Source of the DNA: Azoarcus sp. TTM-91
GTDB taxonomy: Bacteria > Pseudomonadota > Gammaproteobacteria > Burkholderiales > Rhodocyclaceae
DNA: 42,054 bases
NCBI RefSeq assembly: GCF_012911025.1
Contig: NZ_WUEI01000035.1
Location: forward strand, 1 to 42,054
Direction: 5' to 3'
In this document: positions 1 to 8,704 of the stretch, piece after piece
How the letters are laid out: the number at the start of each line of letters is the position of its first letter
Numbering within the stretch: position 1 is the stretch's first letter
Notes under the pieces: generated by a model
Seen by the model: only the letters and a program-made list of their open reading frames with translations
Told to the model about the DNA's origin: nothing
Databases searched by the model: none
Position numbers and translations under genes: made by a program

Positions 1-195
1 GGCGACGACCGCGCCCTGCCGCTGGCCCGCCGCCTGGAGCAGGCCGAGCGCCGCTTCATCAGCGAAGCCCTGCAGGAATGCGGCGGCAACGTCGCCACCG
101 CCGCCGAGCGCCTGCAATTGCCGAAGAAGACCCTGTACGACAAGCTCGCCCGCCTGGGCATGCATGCGGATGAGTTCCGGCATGCGGGTGGGTGA
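1..195 (+). CDS. C-terminal end of a sigma54-type response regulator (partial)
   Basis: Only the last 64 codons are in the window; the gene enters from the left edge and stops with TGA at 193-195. The visible part is a Fis-type helix-turn-helix (HTH_8): an ALQECGGN stretch, then AAERLQLPKKTLYDKL, the recognition-helix region typical of DctD/NtrC-class activators. Known family role: DNA binding upstream of sigma54 promoters. The LPKKTLYDKL form is common in DctD-like regulators, but without the receiver and AAA+ domains the target pathway cannot be named. A dispersed repeat follows within 50 bp. Confidence 0.8.
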   Translation, partial: GDDRALPLARRLEQAERRFISEALQECGGNVATAAERLQLPKKTLYDKLARLGMHADEFRHAGG

Positions 196-242
196 TCACG
201 ACCCGGATGGGCGAGGGGAGGAAGCGCTCACCAACCTCGCAC

Positions 243-302
243 GTAGCCGCCCCTGACGGGGCGCCCCCTCTCCCCAACCCTCTCCCACGAGGGGAGAGGG
301 GG
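243..302. repeat. Dispersed GC-rich intergenic repeat, copy 1
   Basis: A block running GTAGCCGCC…GGCGCCCCCTCTCCCC and ending in the hairpin CCCTCTCC-(7 nt)-GGAGAGGG. The same block, in the opposite orientation and with scattered mismatches, lies at about 32231-32294. The hairpin sits between the response regulator on + and the convergent glutathione transferase on -, so it could also end transcription, though no T-tract follows. Confidence 0.65.
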
Positions 303-375
303 TGCGCTTGCGGCACTGCCAGCTTGGCTGAGTACGATTGGCGCAGACGCAAGAGGCCGCCGCAGGGGAAACCCC

Positions 376-987
376 TCAATCGTGCGGCCGGGTTGCCGCC
401 ATTGCAGGCTGCGCGTCGAAGCGGGCGAACCAGGCGGCGAGTTGCGGATGGCCGCCACGCCAATCGAGCTCCGGGAAGCGGAAATCCAGGTAGCCCAGGG
501 CGCAGCCGAAGGTGATCTCGCCGATGTCGCAGCCCTCCACCCCCAGCGCCGCCGCCTGGCGCTCCATCTCTGCCAGGGCGTCGCGCACCTTCTCCAGCTG
601 ACCGTCTTCCCACGGTTGCCAATGCAGCTCCGGCGGCCGGGCGACGCGCTCGTAGCGGGTCAGCACCGCGGCGTTGAGCAGGCCGTCGCCCAGGGCCTGG
701 CGGGTTAGCGCCTGCCAGCGCGCCGGGCCGGCGGCGGGAAACAAGCCGCCGCCGTGGGTCGTATCCAGGTATTCGCAGATCACCCGGCTGTCGTACAGGA
801 AGAGGCCATCGTCGGTCTGCGCCGATGGCACCTGGGCGAGCGGGTTGAAGCTGCCGATGCGTTTGTCGCGCTTCACCGGATGGGCGGCGGCTGCGAGCTG
901 TTCGATGCTGCCGGCGACGCCGAGCAGGTGGGCGCAGACCATGACCTTGCGCACGAAGGGCGAGGTCGGAGCGTAGTAGAGCTGCAT
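376..987 (-). CDS. Glutathione S-transferase family protein
   Basis: The 203-aa length is typical of bacterial GSTs. The N-terminal thioredoxin-like half carries YYAPTSPFVRKV and the glutathione-binding stretch NPLAQVPS followed by DSRVICEYLD (about residues 47-74). The C-terminal helical half shows the GYLDFRFPELDWR region. Family role: cytosolic conjugation of glutathione to electrophiles or related thiol chemistry; the substrate cannot be read from the sequence. The gene stands alone on the minus strand, with about 190 bp of featureless sequence between it and the chemoreceptor upstream. Confidence 0.9.
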   Translation of the reverse strand: MQLYYAPTSPFVRKVMVCAHLLGVAGSIEQLAAAAHPVKRDKRIGSFNPLAQVPSAQTDDGLFLYDSRVICEYLDTTHGGGLFPAAGPARWQALTRQALGDGLLNAAVLTRYERVARPPELHWQPWEDGQLEKVRDALAEMERQAAALGVEGCDIGEITFGCALGYLDFRFPELDWRGGHPQLAAWFARFDAQPAMAATRPHD

Positions 988-1181
988 GGAGAGTCCTCAT
1001 GGTTGCGGCCGGGCCGGGTTGAGCGGAACGGCCGCCCCGCCCAAGCCGGCCGCGTCCGCATTCTGGCGCGCTTCTGCGGCGGCGCACAGCCGGCAGATGG
1101 CGGGCGGGCGGCGGTCAGACCCGGCGCCGAAGCGCGCCGCCGATGATAGACCCGCGCGCGGCCTCGCCCCTCACCCCGGGC

Positions 1182-2654
1182 TCACCCCGCCATCGGCTTG
1201 CTGTGCCGCTCCGCCACCATGCGGTCCAGCAGTTCCACCACCTCTTCGCTGGCCTGCTCGGCGTCGCGGAAAGCGGCGAGGATGTCCTCCTGCACCCGGG
1301 CGTCCGTTTCCCAGCCGCCGTCCATCAGCGCCACCGCATCGGCCATGCGCTTGTGCACCGCGCCGTGCGGCTGGGCAAGGCGGCGGTAGGCTTCCAGGCC
1401 GGCAAAGCGCTGCGCCTCCGCCGACGCCAGCCAGCGGCCCAGGCGGCAGTCGTCGCCGCTGACATGCACCGCGGCGGCCTGCTCGGAGGCGGTGCCGTGG
1501 TCCAGCGTCAGGTAGGCGTTCTGCTTGAACACAAAGTGATCCACCTTGGCCAGCGAGGTGAAGCTGACGTCGTGCACATAGTCGATGCGCGCCAGCGATT
1601 GCCGGGCGCCGTCGGCGAAAGCGCTGAAGCGTGCCTCCAGTTCGGCGACGCTGCCGCGGGAGGCCTCGGCCAGTTGCCGCATCTGCGCCGCGTCCTCCTG
1701 CATCTGCGCGGCTTCCTCGCGCAGCGCGGTCATCACGCCGGCGATCTCATTGGATGCGCCTATGGTGTTCTCCGCCAGCTTGCGCACCTCGTCCGCCACC
1801 ACCGCGAAGCCGCGGCCGGCCTCGCCGGCGCGGGCGGCTTCGATGGCGGCGTTCAGCGCCAGCAGGTTGGTCTGGTCGGCGATGCCCTTGATCAGGTCCA
1901 CCGAGCGGGTGATCTCGCCGCTGCGGGCGTTGAGCTGCTCCACTTCGCCGCCCACGCGCTCCACCTTGGCGGCGATGGCGGCCAGGTCGTCCACCACCAC
2001 CCGCATGGATTCCCGGCTGCTGTCGGCCTCGCCGGCGGTACTCGCGACCAGCCGCTCCAGCTCCTCGGTGGCGGAAACGATGCCCAGCATGTCTTGCTGG
2101 TTGGTGCGCATGTTGTTCAGCAGATTGGCGGAGTTGAGCTGGCCGGTGCGCGACAGCAGGTGGTTGCGCCTGTCCTCGCGCCAGGTACGCTCCATGACCG
2201 CCAGCGACTGGTTGCTGTCTTCCAGCGCCTGGCGGAACACGCCGTGCAGGCCGGCGGACTGGGCAGGGCGGTGGAACTCGCCGCGGCCAGCGCTGGCCAG
2301 CGCGCTGCGCTGTTCGCGGAAGCAGGTTTCCAGCTGGTCCAGCATGTCATTCATGTCCCAGCACAAGGCGGCGAACTCGCCCTCGCCCATGCCGGTGACG
2401 CGGCCGCCCACCTTGCCGGCCGCCGCATCCCGCAGCACCCGCGACACCGCCTCCAGCGGCCGCAGCGCGGAGGCCGCCGCGCGCAGGTAGAGCAGGCTGG
2501 AGACGATGGCGACCACCAGCACCGTGCCGGTCCAGGCGAAGTCCACGCCCTGCCAGCCGCGCAGCGCCAGTACCGCCAGCGCAACGCCGGCCAGCAGCAG
2601 GTTGAGGGCGAGAAGCTGCAGCCGCAGCTTAGAAAGAAAGGACGAATTGCTCAT
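1182..2654 (-). CDS. Methyl-accepting chemotaxis protein with C-terminal CZB domain
   Basis: 490 aa. Two membrane helices (about 12-31 and 40-58) are separated by a loop of only about 10 residues, so there is no periplasmic sensor. A HAMP-like region follows (59-110), then the methyl-accepting coiled coil whose CheA/CheW-contacting tip is near 258-298 ([19 protein letters not shown]). The end (about 360-480) matches the chemoreceptor zinc-binding domain: likely ligands H373 (DHFVFKQ), C403 (CRLGRW), H430 and H434 (HGAVHK). CZB domains bind zinc and can sense oxidants such as hypochlorous acid. The start overlaps the end of the PAS gene by 26 bp and has AAAGGA upstream, so the two are probably translated together. 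The missing sensor may be supplied by that PAS protein. Confidence 0.93.
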   Translation of the reverse strand: MSNSSFLSKLRLQLLALNLLLAGVALAVLALRGWQGVDFAWTGTVLVVAIVSSLLYLRAAASALRPLEAVSRVLRDAAAGKVGGRVTGMGEGEFAALCWDMNDMLDQLETCFREQRSALASAGRGEFHRPAQSAGLHGVFRQALEDSNQSLAVMERTWREDRRNHLLSRTGQLNSANLLNNMRTNQQDMLGIVSATEELERLVASTAGEADSSRESMRVVVDDLAAIAAKVERVGGEVEQLNARSGEITRSVDLIKGIADQTNLLALNAAIEAARAGEAGRGFAVVADEVRKLAENTIGASNEIAGVMTALREEAAQMQEDAAQMRQLAEASRGSVAELEARFSAFADGARQSLARIDYVHDVSFTSLAKVDHFVFKQNAYLTLDHGTASEQAAAVHVSGDDCRLGRWLASAEAQRFAGLEAYRRLAQPHGAVHKRMADAVALMDGGWETDARVQEDILAAFRDAEQASEEVVELLDRMVAERHSKPMAG

Positions 2655-3150
2655 AGCTCAGTCCTTTGGCGGCAAGTACCTCGGTGAGTAGGGCGAGCGA
2701 GGCCGACATGGCGTCGCGCGGGCCGGCTTTCTGCTCCGCCGCCAGCATGTCGCGGTAGAGCGCGGTGCAGGCCTGCACCGCGGCGGCGGGCGGCTTGCGC
2801 CGCACCGAGAAGTAGCCCTCGACGCGACCGTCCTCGCCGTAGGAAGGGGTGACGTTGGCGAGCACCCAGTAGAAGCCGCCGTCCTTGCTCATGTTCTTGA
2901 CGTAGGCGAAGCACTCGCGCTCGGCGTGCAGGCTGTCCCACAGGAACTGGAACACGCCGCGCGGCATGTCCGGATGGCGGATGAGGTTGTGCGGCGCGCC
3001 CAGCAGCTCGTGTTCGGCGTAGCCGGCGAACTCGATGAAGATGCGGTTGCAGTAGGTGATGCGGCCCTTGAGGTCGGTCTTGGAGACGATGAAATCGTTC
3101 TCCCGCATCGTCCGCTCCAGGGCGGTGGGGGTCGCCCGGTACTTCGCCAT
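2629..3150 (-). CDS. Stand-alone PAS-domain protein, Aer-like
   Basis: 173 aa, nearly all one PAS domain. [37 protein letters not shown] and the YWVLANVTP strand match the flavin-binding PAS of the aerotaxis receptor Aer. There is no transmembrane or signalling domain. The start at 3150 is chosen because AAAAAAGGAG lies about 7 nt upstream; an earlier ATG at 3177 has no such site. The short tail after residue 115 is helical and could dock to a partner. Overlap with the downstream CZB chemoreceptor suggests a two-polypeptide energy-taxis receptor like CetA/CetB of Campylobacter. Family known; partnership inferred. Confidence 0.85.
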   Translation of the reverse strand: MAKYRATPTALERTMRENDFIVSKTDLKGRITYCNRIFIEFAGYAEHELLGAPHNLIRHPDMPRGVFQFLWDSLHAERECFAYVKNMSKDGGFYWVLANVTPSYGEDGRVEGYFSVRRKPPAAAVQACTALYRDMLAAEQKAGPRDAMSASLALLTEVLAAKGLSYEQFVLSF

Positions 3151-3198
3151 CGCTGTTCTCCTTTTTTCTGGTGGCAAAGAAGTATTGCGGCCGCCGGC

Positions 3199-4368
3199 TC
3201 AGGAACTTGAATCGTCCTCCGCCGGGCGCCGCCGCATGCTGCCCGCGATCATGCGGTATTCGTACAGCCGGCACTCCAGCGCGCCGTTGAACAGCGGCGT
3301 GCGCCGGCTGGCCTTGAGGCCGATGAGCTTGGGCAGCGCGGTGTCGCCACTGAAGAACAGGCAACGCCAGCCGCTCCAGCGCTGCTTCAGCGCGTCGCCC
3401 AGACGCGGGTAGAAAGCGGCCAGTTCCTCCGCCTCGCCGATGCGCACGCCGTAGGGCGGATTGCTCACCATCACGCCTTCGGCGGCCGGCGGCTGGCGCT
3501 CCAGCACGTCGGCGCGGTCCAGCGTCACGCACTCGGCCAGGCCGGCGGCCTGCAGGTTCTCGCGGCTGCGGCGGACCAACTCGCCGACGATGTCGGAGCC
3601 GAAGATGGGCAGCGGCCGCGCCGCTTGCCGGCGCTTCTCCGCCGCGCCACGCAGCGCCGCCCAGGCGGCACGGTCGAAGTGGCGCAGGCGCTCGAAGGCG
3701 AAATGGCGGCCGAGACCGGGGGCGATATCCAGCGCCATCTGCGCCGCCTCCAGCAGGAAAGTGCCACTGCCGCACATCGGGTCCAGCAGGGTTTCGCCCG
3801 GCTGCCAGCCGGACAGGCGCAGGATGCCGGCGGCCAGGTTCTCCTTCAGCGGCGCCTCCACCGCGGCCGGCTTGAAGCCGCGCTTGTACAGCGGCTCGCC
3901 GGAGGTATCGATGTAGAGGGTGGCGGTGTCGGCGGTGAGGAAGGCATGGATGCGCACCGCCGGGTTGGCGGTATCCACGCTGGGCCGGCGGCCGGCCACG
4001 GTGCGGAAGTGGTCGCACACCGCGTCCTTGATCTTCAGGGTGATGAATTCCAGGCTCTTCAGCGGCGACTTCTGCGCGGTGACGTAGATGCGCAGGGTGT
4101 CGTCCGGGGTGAACCACTTCGCCCAGGTAACGCTGTAGGCCAGCTTGTAGATGTCGATCTCGCCGCGGTAGCGGCCCATGCCCACCCGCCACAGCACCCG
4201 CGTCGCCAGCCGGCTCTCCAGGTTGGCGCGGTAGCAGGCGCTCCAGTCGCCCTGCCAGGTCACGCCGCCATGCACTGCCTCCGCCGCGGTCGCGCCGCAA
4301 TCGCGCAGTTCCTCCACCAGCAGGGCCTCTAGGCCGCGCGGGCAGGGGGAAAAGAAATGTTCGGCCAT
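3199..4368 (-). CDS. rlmL: THUMP-domain class I SAM-dependent RNA methyltransferase, RlmL-like
   Basis: 389 aa. An N-terminal ferredoxin-like/THUMP region (about 1-155) is followed by a Rossmann methyltransferase with the SAM motif DPMCGSGTF and the catalytic SNPPYGVRIG motif, typical of enzymes making N2-methylguanine in 23S rRNA (RlmL, G2445). E. coli RlmL is a roughly 700-aa fusion with RlmK; this protein corresponds to the N-terminal enzyme alone, which is usual outside the enterics. The reading frame stays open far upstream, but the ATG at 4368 (MAEHFFSPCPRGLE) begins the conserved family sequence. The residues after about 375 are a variable acidic/serine tail. The symbol rests on family membership and is not proven. 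Confidence 0.88.
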   Translation of the reverse strand: MAEHFFSPCPRGLEALLVEELRDCGATAAEAVHGGVTWQGDWSACYRANLESRLATRVLWRVGMGRYRGEIDIYKLAYSVTWAKWFTPDDTLRIYVTAQKSPLKSLEFITLKIKDAVCDHFRTVAGRRPSVDTANPAVRIHAFLTADTATLYIDTSGEPLYKRGFKPAAVEAPLKENLAAGILRLSGWQPGETLLDPMCGSGTFLLEAAQMALDIAPGLGRHFAFERLRHFDRAAWAALRGAAEKRRQAARPLPIFGSDIVGELVRRSRENLQAAGLAECVTLDRADVLERQPPAAEGVMVSNPPYGVRIGEAEELAAFYPRLGDALKQRWSGWRCLFFSGDTALPKLIGLKASRRTPLFNGALECRLYEYRMIAGSMRRRPAEDDSSS

Positions 4369-4548
4369 GGCGGACTCCGGTGACGGCGGGCGGACCCGCG
4401 AAAAGGCGGCATTGTATCGCCGTGGCGCGGCGGCGTTAGGCCGGCTGGCGGCGCCCGGGGGGCGACGCGGGATGGCCGCGCGCCGGCTTGGCTGCCGCAC
4501 CGGGCTAGAATCTCCGGACCGCCCTCCCTTCACGCCGTCGCCGCCACC

Positions 4549-5163
4549 ATGTCCGACACGTCTCCCGCTTCCCCCCTGCCCGCCGTCACCGGCGTACTGC
4601 TCGCTGGCGGCCAGGGCAGCCGCATGGGCGGCGTCGACAAGGGGCTGGTGACGCTGGACGGCAAGCCGATGGCAGCCTGGGCGCTGGCGCGGCTGGCGCC
4701 GCAGGTGGACGAGGTGCTGATCAACGCCAACCGCAATGCGGAGGCCTATGCGGCGCTGGGCTACCCGGTATTCGGCGACGACATTCCCGGCCAGCCCGGC
4801 CCGCTCGCCGGCCTGCATGCGGCGCTGCTGCAGGCGCGCCACCCGCTGGTGGCGACCGCGCCCTGCGACTCGCCCTTCCTGCCGACCGACCTGGTCGCCC
4901 GCCTCGCCGCCGCGTTGCTCGCCACCCAGGCCGACCTGGCGGTGGCGCGCAGCGAAGGCCGCAGCCAGCCGGTGTTCTGCCTGTGCCGGCGCGAGCTGGC
5001 CGGCTCGCTGCGCGCCTTCCTCGACGGCGGCGGCCGCAAGGTGTCGCAGTGGCATGCGGCGGTAAAAGCCGTGGAAGTGAATTTCGACGATGTGGCGGCG
5101 GCCTTCCGCAACATCAATACGATGGAAGAACTGGCCGCCGCCAGCCGGCCGCCGGCGCCCTGA
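4549..5163 (+). CDS. mobA: Molybdenum cofactor guanylyltransferase MobA
   Basis: 204 aa, the family length. The nucleotidyltransferase signature LLAGGQGSRMGGVDKGL is at residues 15-31, with the GQPGPLAGLHAAL stretch and the Asp-containing TAPCDSPFLP metal-binding motif further on. The enzyme transfers GMP from GTP to Mo-molybdopterin to make the bis-MGD cofactor of nitrate reductases and other DMSO-reductase-family enzymes in the cytoplasm. It diverges from the rlmL-like gene across a 180-bp gap and converges on hemJ with only 5 bp between stops. No other molybdenum cofactor genes are in the window. Confidence 0.96.
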   Translation: MSDTSPASPLPAVTGVLLAGGQGSRMGGVDKGLVTLDGKPMAAWALARLAPQVDEVLINANRNAEAYAALGYPVFGDDIPGQPGPLAGLHAALLQARHPLVATAPCDSPFLPTDLVARLAAALLATQADLAVARSEGRSQPVFCLCRRELAGSLRAFLDGGGRKVSQWHAAVKAVEVNFDDVAAAFRNINTMEELAAASRPPAP

Positions 5164-5168
5164 ACGGC

Positions 5169-5579
5169 TCAGAAGGGCTTCAGCACCACCAGGAAGACCA
5201 CCGCGAACAGCACCAGCACCGGCACTTCGTTGAACACCCGGTACCAGCGGTGGCTGCGGCGGTTGCGGCCGGCGGCAAAGTCGCGCATCAGCCTGCCGCA
5301 GTAGAGGTGATAGGCAATGAGGCCAACCACCAGCGTGGTCTTGGCGTGCAGCCAGCCGCCGCTGAAGCCGTAGCCGAACCACAGCCACAGGCCGAGGCCG
5401 ACGGCGAGGATGCCCAGCGGCGTCATGAAGCGGTAGAGCTTGTGCTCCATCAGCGCCAACCGCTCGGCGGTGGCGGCGTCCTCCACCATGGCGTGATTGA
5501 CGAACAGGCGCGGCAGGTAGAACAGGCCAGCGAACCAGCTGACGACGAAAATGATGTGCAGCGACTTCAGCACCAGCAT
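5169..5579 (-). CDS. hemJ: Protoporphyrinogen oxidase HemJ
   Basis: 136 aa with four predicted membrane helices. Family hallmarks are visible: KSLHIIFVVSWFAGLFYLPR (conserved His8, Trp and Arg) and a conserved His-Ala-Lys in WLHAKTTLV. HemJ (formerly UPF0093) is the oxygen-independent inner-membrane enzyme that oxidises protoporphyrinogen IX to protoporphyrin IX in haem synthesis, used by many proteobacteria lacking HemG/HemY. It lies 27 bp downstream of the SDR gene on the same strand. Confidence 0.93.
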   Translation of the reverse strand: MLVLKSLHIIFVVSWFAGLFYLPRLFVNHAMVEDAATAERLALMEHKLYRFMTPLGILAVGLGLWLWFGYGFSGGWLHAKTTLVVGLIAYHLYCGRLMRDFAAGRNRRSHRWYRVFNEVPVLVLFAVVFLVVLKPF

Positions 5580-5606
5580 CGGGAAAAAACTCCAGGCAAG
5601 GGATGT

Positions 5607-6485
5607 TCAGCGTTCGGCGAGGGCGGCGCGCAGGCCGTCGTCCACCGTGGGATAGCGCAGCGCCAGCCGCAACTCGCGCTTCAGCCTGTGGTTGCACAGG
5701 CGGCGCGATTCGGCCATGAAGGACAGCGTCAGCGGCGACAGCACTTGGGTGATCTCCGCGCGCGCCAGGCGCGGCGGCCGCGCCAGGCCGAAGGCATCGG
5801 CGACGCGATCGAAGTAGTCGCCCATCTTCAGCGCGCTGTCATCCACCGCGTTCACCACCCGGCCGCCGCGCAGGCGGAACAGCGCCGCACAGGCAAGGCG
5901 GGCGAGGTCTTCGGCGTGGATGTGGTTGGTATGCACATCGTCGTCGGCGCTCAACACCGGGTCGCCGCGTTGCAGGCGCTCCAGCGGCAGACGGTCGGCG
6001 GCGTAAATGCCAGGGGCACGCAATATGCCGACGGCAACACCGTTGCGGCGACCGAAGCCACGCAGCGCATTCTCGGCCGCCACCCGCCGCCGCGCCCGCG
6101 CGCTGGCGGGTTTACAGGGCCGGCACTCGTCCGCCCAGGCGCCCGCGCAGTCGCCGTAAACCCCTGTCGTGCTTATGTATACAAGGCGCTGTGGTGGTAG
6201 ACTCCGCCGACCCGCCAGCGCCGCAGCCAAGCGCGCCGTGCGAGGGTCGCCCTCGCCATGCGCCGGGGGCGGCGCGAAGTGCAACACCGCGTCGGCCAGG
6301 CCGCTCAGCCGACGCAGGCTGCGGCGGTCGTCGAGGTCGCCGGCGATGGGCAGCGCGCCCAGCGCCCGCAGGGCGGCAGCGCCTTCAGGCCGGCGCGACA
6401 GCACATACACGCGGAAACGCCGCACCAGCCACGGGATGGCCCGCCTGGCGACGTCGCCACCGCCGACGATCAACAGTCTTTTCAT
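5607..6485 (-). CDS. NAD(P)-dependent epimerase/dehydratase family protein (atypical SDR)
   Basis: 292 aa. It has a Rossmann start (LLIVGGGDVARRAI), a YISTTGVYGD strand, and a C-terminal half with the HIHAEDLA region seen in extended SDRs. A classical YxxxK pair is not evident: the Tyr of GVYGD is followed by an Arg-rich ARARRRVAAE segment, as in YeeZ-like SDRs. Substrate unknown. The start at 6485 is only 22 bp from the divergent reductase start, so both promoters must lie in or very near the opposing coding regions. hemJ follows in the same direction. Confidence 0.85.
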   Translation of the reverse strand: MKRLLIVGGGDVARRAIPWLVRRFRVYVLSRRPEGAAALRALGALPIAGDLDDRRSLRRLSGLADAVLHFAPPPAHGEGDPRTARLAAALAGRRSLPPQRLVYISTTGVYGDCAGAWADECRPCKPASARARRRVAAENALRGFGRRNGVAVGILRAPGIYAADRLPLERLQRGDPVLSADDDVHTNHIHAEDLARLACAALFRLRGGRVVNAVDDSALKMGDYFDRVADAFGLARPPRLARAEITQVLSPLTLSFMAESRRLCNHRLKRELRLALRYPTVDDGLRAALAER

Positions 6486-6507
6486 CGATCCATTCTATCC
6501 CACGCCC

Positions 6508-7527
6508 ATGTCGTTCCAGATCACGCTCCAGCCCGGTGGCCAGACCTTCGAGGCCGCCCCCGACCAGACCATACTCGAAGCGGCGCTGCAGGCCGGCCTG
6601 CTGCTGCCCTACAGCTGCCGCGACGGCGCCTGTGGTGCCTGCAAGGGCAAGGTGCTGAGCGGCGAGCTGGACCGCGGCCTGTATTCCGAAGGCGCGCTGC
6701 CGCCCGCCGACCGCGACGCCGGCTACGCCCTGTTCTGCCGCGCCCGCGCCTGTTCCGACCTGGAGCTGGAAGCGCGCAACGTCACCCGCGCTGGCGACAT
6801 CCCGGTGAAGAAGCTGCCTTGCCGGGTGCAGAAGCTGGAGCTGGCGGCGCCGGACGTGATGATCATCGAGCTCAAGCTGCCCGCCAGCGAGGCCTTCCAG
6901 TTCCGCGCCGGCCAGTACATCGACATCCTGCTGGCCGACGGCCAGCGCCGCAGCTTCTCCATCGCCAACGCGCCGCATGACGCCGGCCGGCTGGAGCTGC
7001 ATGTGCGCCGGATCGACGGTGGCCGCTTCACCGGCCACGTCTTCGAAGGCATGAAGGAGAAGGAGATCCTGCGTTTCGAGGGGCCGCTGGGCACCTTCTG
7101 GCTACGCGAAGACAGCCAGCGCCCCATCGTGCTGGTGGCCGGCGGCACCGGCTTCGCGCCGATCAAGGGCATGGTGGAGCACGCCATCCATGTCGGCCTG
7201 CAGCGGCCGATCACGCTCTACTGGGGGGCGCGCGACGCCACCGGCGTGTATATGGACACGCTGGCGCGAGATTGGGCCGCCATGCTCTCTGGCTTCCGTT
7301 ATATTCCGGTGCTGTCGGAAGCGAAGGATGAAGCCTGGGACGGCCGCCGCGGCCTGGTGCATGAAGCGGTGCTGGCCGACTTCGCCGATCTCTCCGGCCA
7401 CGAGGTGTACGTCTGCGGCGCGCCGGCCATGGTGGATGCGGCCCGCCAGACTTTCGTCGGCACCCGCGGCCTGCCTGAGGACGCCTTCCACGCCGACGCC
7501 TTCACCTTCGCCAACCCAGCGAGCTGA
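6508..7527 (+). CDS. 2Fe-2S ferredoxin / FAD / NAD(P) oxidoreductase, CDP-6-deoxy-glucoseen-reductase type
   Basis: 339 aa. An N-terminal plant-type 2Fe-2S ferredoxin carries four cysteine ligands (C37, C42, C45 in SCRDGACGAC; C77 in LFCRAR). The FAD domain follows (RSFSIAN near 150), then the NAD(P) domain (GGTGFAPIKGM). The order ferredoxin-FAD-NAD matches AscD/phenol-hydroxylase-reductase-type electron-transfer proteins, which pass electrons from NADH to a partner oxygenase or dehydratase. No partner is next door, so the physiological acceptor is unknown. The ATG at 6508 starts the conserved MSFQITLQPGG; no strong ribosome-binding site is seen there. Confidence 0.9.
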   Translation: MSFQITLQPGGQTFEAAPDQTILEAALQAGLLLPYSCRDGACGACKGKVLSGELDRGLYSEGALPPADRDAGYALFCRARACSDLELEARNVTRAGDIPVKKLPCRVQKLELAAPDVMIIELKLPASEAFQFRAGQYIDILLADGQRRSFSIANAPHDAGRLELHVRRIDGGRFTGHVFEGMKEKEILRFEGPLGTFWLREDSQRPIVLVAGGTGFAPIKGMVEHAIHVGLQRPITLYWGARDATGVYMDTLARDWAAMLSGFRYIPVLSEAKDEAWDGRRGLVHEAVLADFADLSGHEVYVCGAPAMVDAARQTFVGTRGLPEDAFHADAFTFANPAS

Positions 7528-7537
7528 CGCCAAACGC

Positions 7538-8674
7538 ATGAGCCAGACGACCGTCCTCACCCGCGAGCCCGTGGTCAACAAGAACCGGGCGATCACCGCC
7601 AACCGGCTGGTCGCCCACGGGCCCAACATCGCGGCGGTGGCGGAAACCCTGAACGAGCTGGCGGACGTCTGGCCGGGCCACCACACCGTCTTCGTCAGCC
7701 TGGGCCGCCTCGTGCCCACGCCCGATCTGCTGGCCTGGCAGATTCCAGCCAACGCCATGATCGAGATTCCGGCCCAGGCACTGAATCATCCGCAGACCCA
7801 GGCGCTGCTGCCGCAGCTGCGCGAAACCCGCAACAGCGTCTGCCTCACCTGGCATACGCCGGGCGGCGTGGTGCCGGCCGGCGCCGACTGGCGCTTCTCG
7901 CTGATGGATGCGCGCAAGCATCCGGCGCCGGATGGCGCCCCCGGCCTGGCGCTGGCCTGGGGCCTGCCCGACGTGCCGGCCTTCCGCGAGGCGGTGGGCA
8001 AGGGCTACGACGGCGCCTCCGGCTGGTTCTTCCTCAACGGCAACCCGGTGGCGAAATCGCTGTCACCCGGCCATGCGCAGATCGTCCGCCTGCTCAACCT
8101 CGTCCGCAACAACGGCGACATCAAGGAAATCGAGGCGGTGCTGAAGCAGGACGTGGCGCTGTCCTACAAGCTGCTGCGCTACATCAACTCCGCCGGCTTC
8201 GGCCTGATGTGCGAAATCCAGTCCTTCCGCCACGCGGTCAGCATCCTCGGCTACACCAACCTCAACAAGTGGCTGTCGCTGCTGCTGGTCACCGCCAGCC
8301 GCGACCCCGGCGCGCCGGCGATGATGCAGACCGCCATCGCCCGCGGCCGCTTCATGGAGGAGATAGGCTCCGCCTACTTCGACAAGTCCGAGCGCGACAA
8401 CCTCTTCATCACTGGCGCCTTCTCCCTGCTGCACGTCCTGCTCGGCACCTCGATGCAGACCCTGCTCAACGAAATGCTGCTGCCCGCGCCTGTCACCGAT
8501 GCCCTGCTGCACGACCAAGGCGAGTTCGCCCCCTTCCTGCGCCTGGCGCGCCACTGCGAGAGCTTCGACGCCGCCAACCTGCTGGCCGCCGCCGAGGAGT
8601 TGCACCTGGAGCGCGAACAGCTCAACCGCGCCCAGCTGATCGCCCTCGGCTTCGCCGACAGCCTGCAAGCCTGA
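7538..8674 (+). CDS. Degenerate EAL plus HDOD domain protein (YuxH-like)
   Basis: 378 aa. Residues about 8-165 resemble an EAL domain that has lost its catalytic motifs: the opening REPVVNKNRAITANRLV fits the EAL start but no EAL/DDFGTG motif remains. Residues about 175-375 are an HDOD domain (LLNLVRNN, VLKQDVALSYKLLRYINSA, FRHAVSILGY), a catalytically dead HD relative used in signalling. This YuxH architecture is known in chemotaxis and c-di-GMP networks. It starts 10 bp after the reductase and ends 30 bp before a chemoreceptor, suggesting one operon and a role with that receptor. Confidence 0.88.
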   Translation: MSQTTVLTREPVVNKNRAITANRLVAHGPNIAAVAETLNELADVWPGHHTVFVSLGRLVPTPDLLAWQIPANAMIEIPAQALNHPQTQALLPQLRETRNSVCLTWHTPGGVVPAGADWRFSLMDARKHPAPDGAPGLALAWGLPDVPAFREAVGKGYDGASGWFFLNGNPVAKSLSPGHAQIVRLLNLVRNNGDIKEIEAVLKQDVALSYKLLRYINSAGFGLMCEIQSFRHAVSILGYTNLNKWLSLLLVTASRDPGAPAMMQTAIARGRFMEEIGSAYFDKSERDNLFITGAFSLLHVLLGTSMQTLLNEMLLPAPVTDALLHDQGEFAPFLRLARHCESFDAANLLAAAEELHLEREQLNRAQLIALGFADSLQA

Positions 8675-8704
8675 TTCCACCCAACCAACGCCCGGGGAGG
8701 CGTG

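Noticed and set aside
4369..5697. In-frame upstream extension of the rlmL-like gene across mobA and hemJ
   Set aside because: The conserved family sequence begins at the ATG at 4368; upstream residues are low-complexity and lie over mobA.
5607..6485. Loss of the YxxxK motif as evidence that the SDR is inactive
   Set aside because: YeeZ-like atypical SDRs have the same Arg-rich segment, so this is a subfamily trait and not decay.
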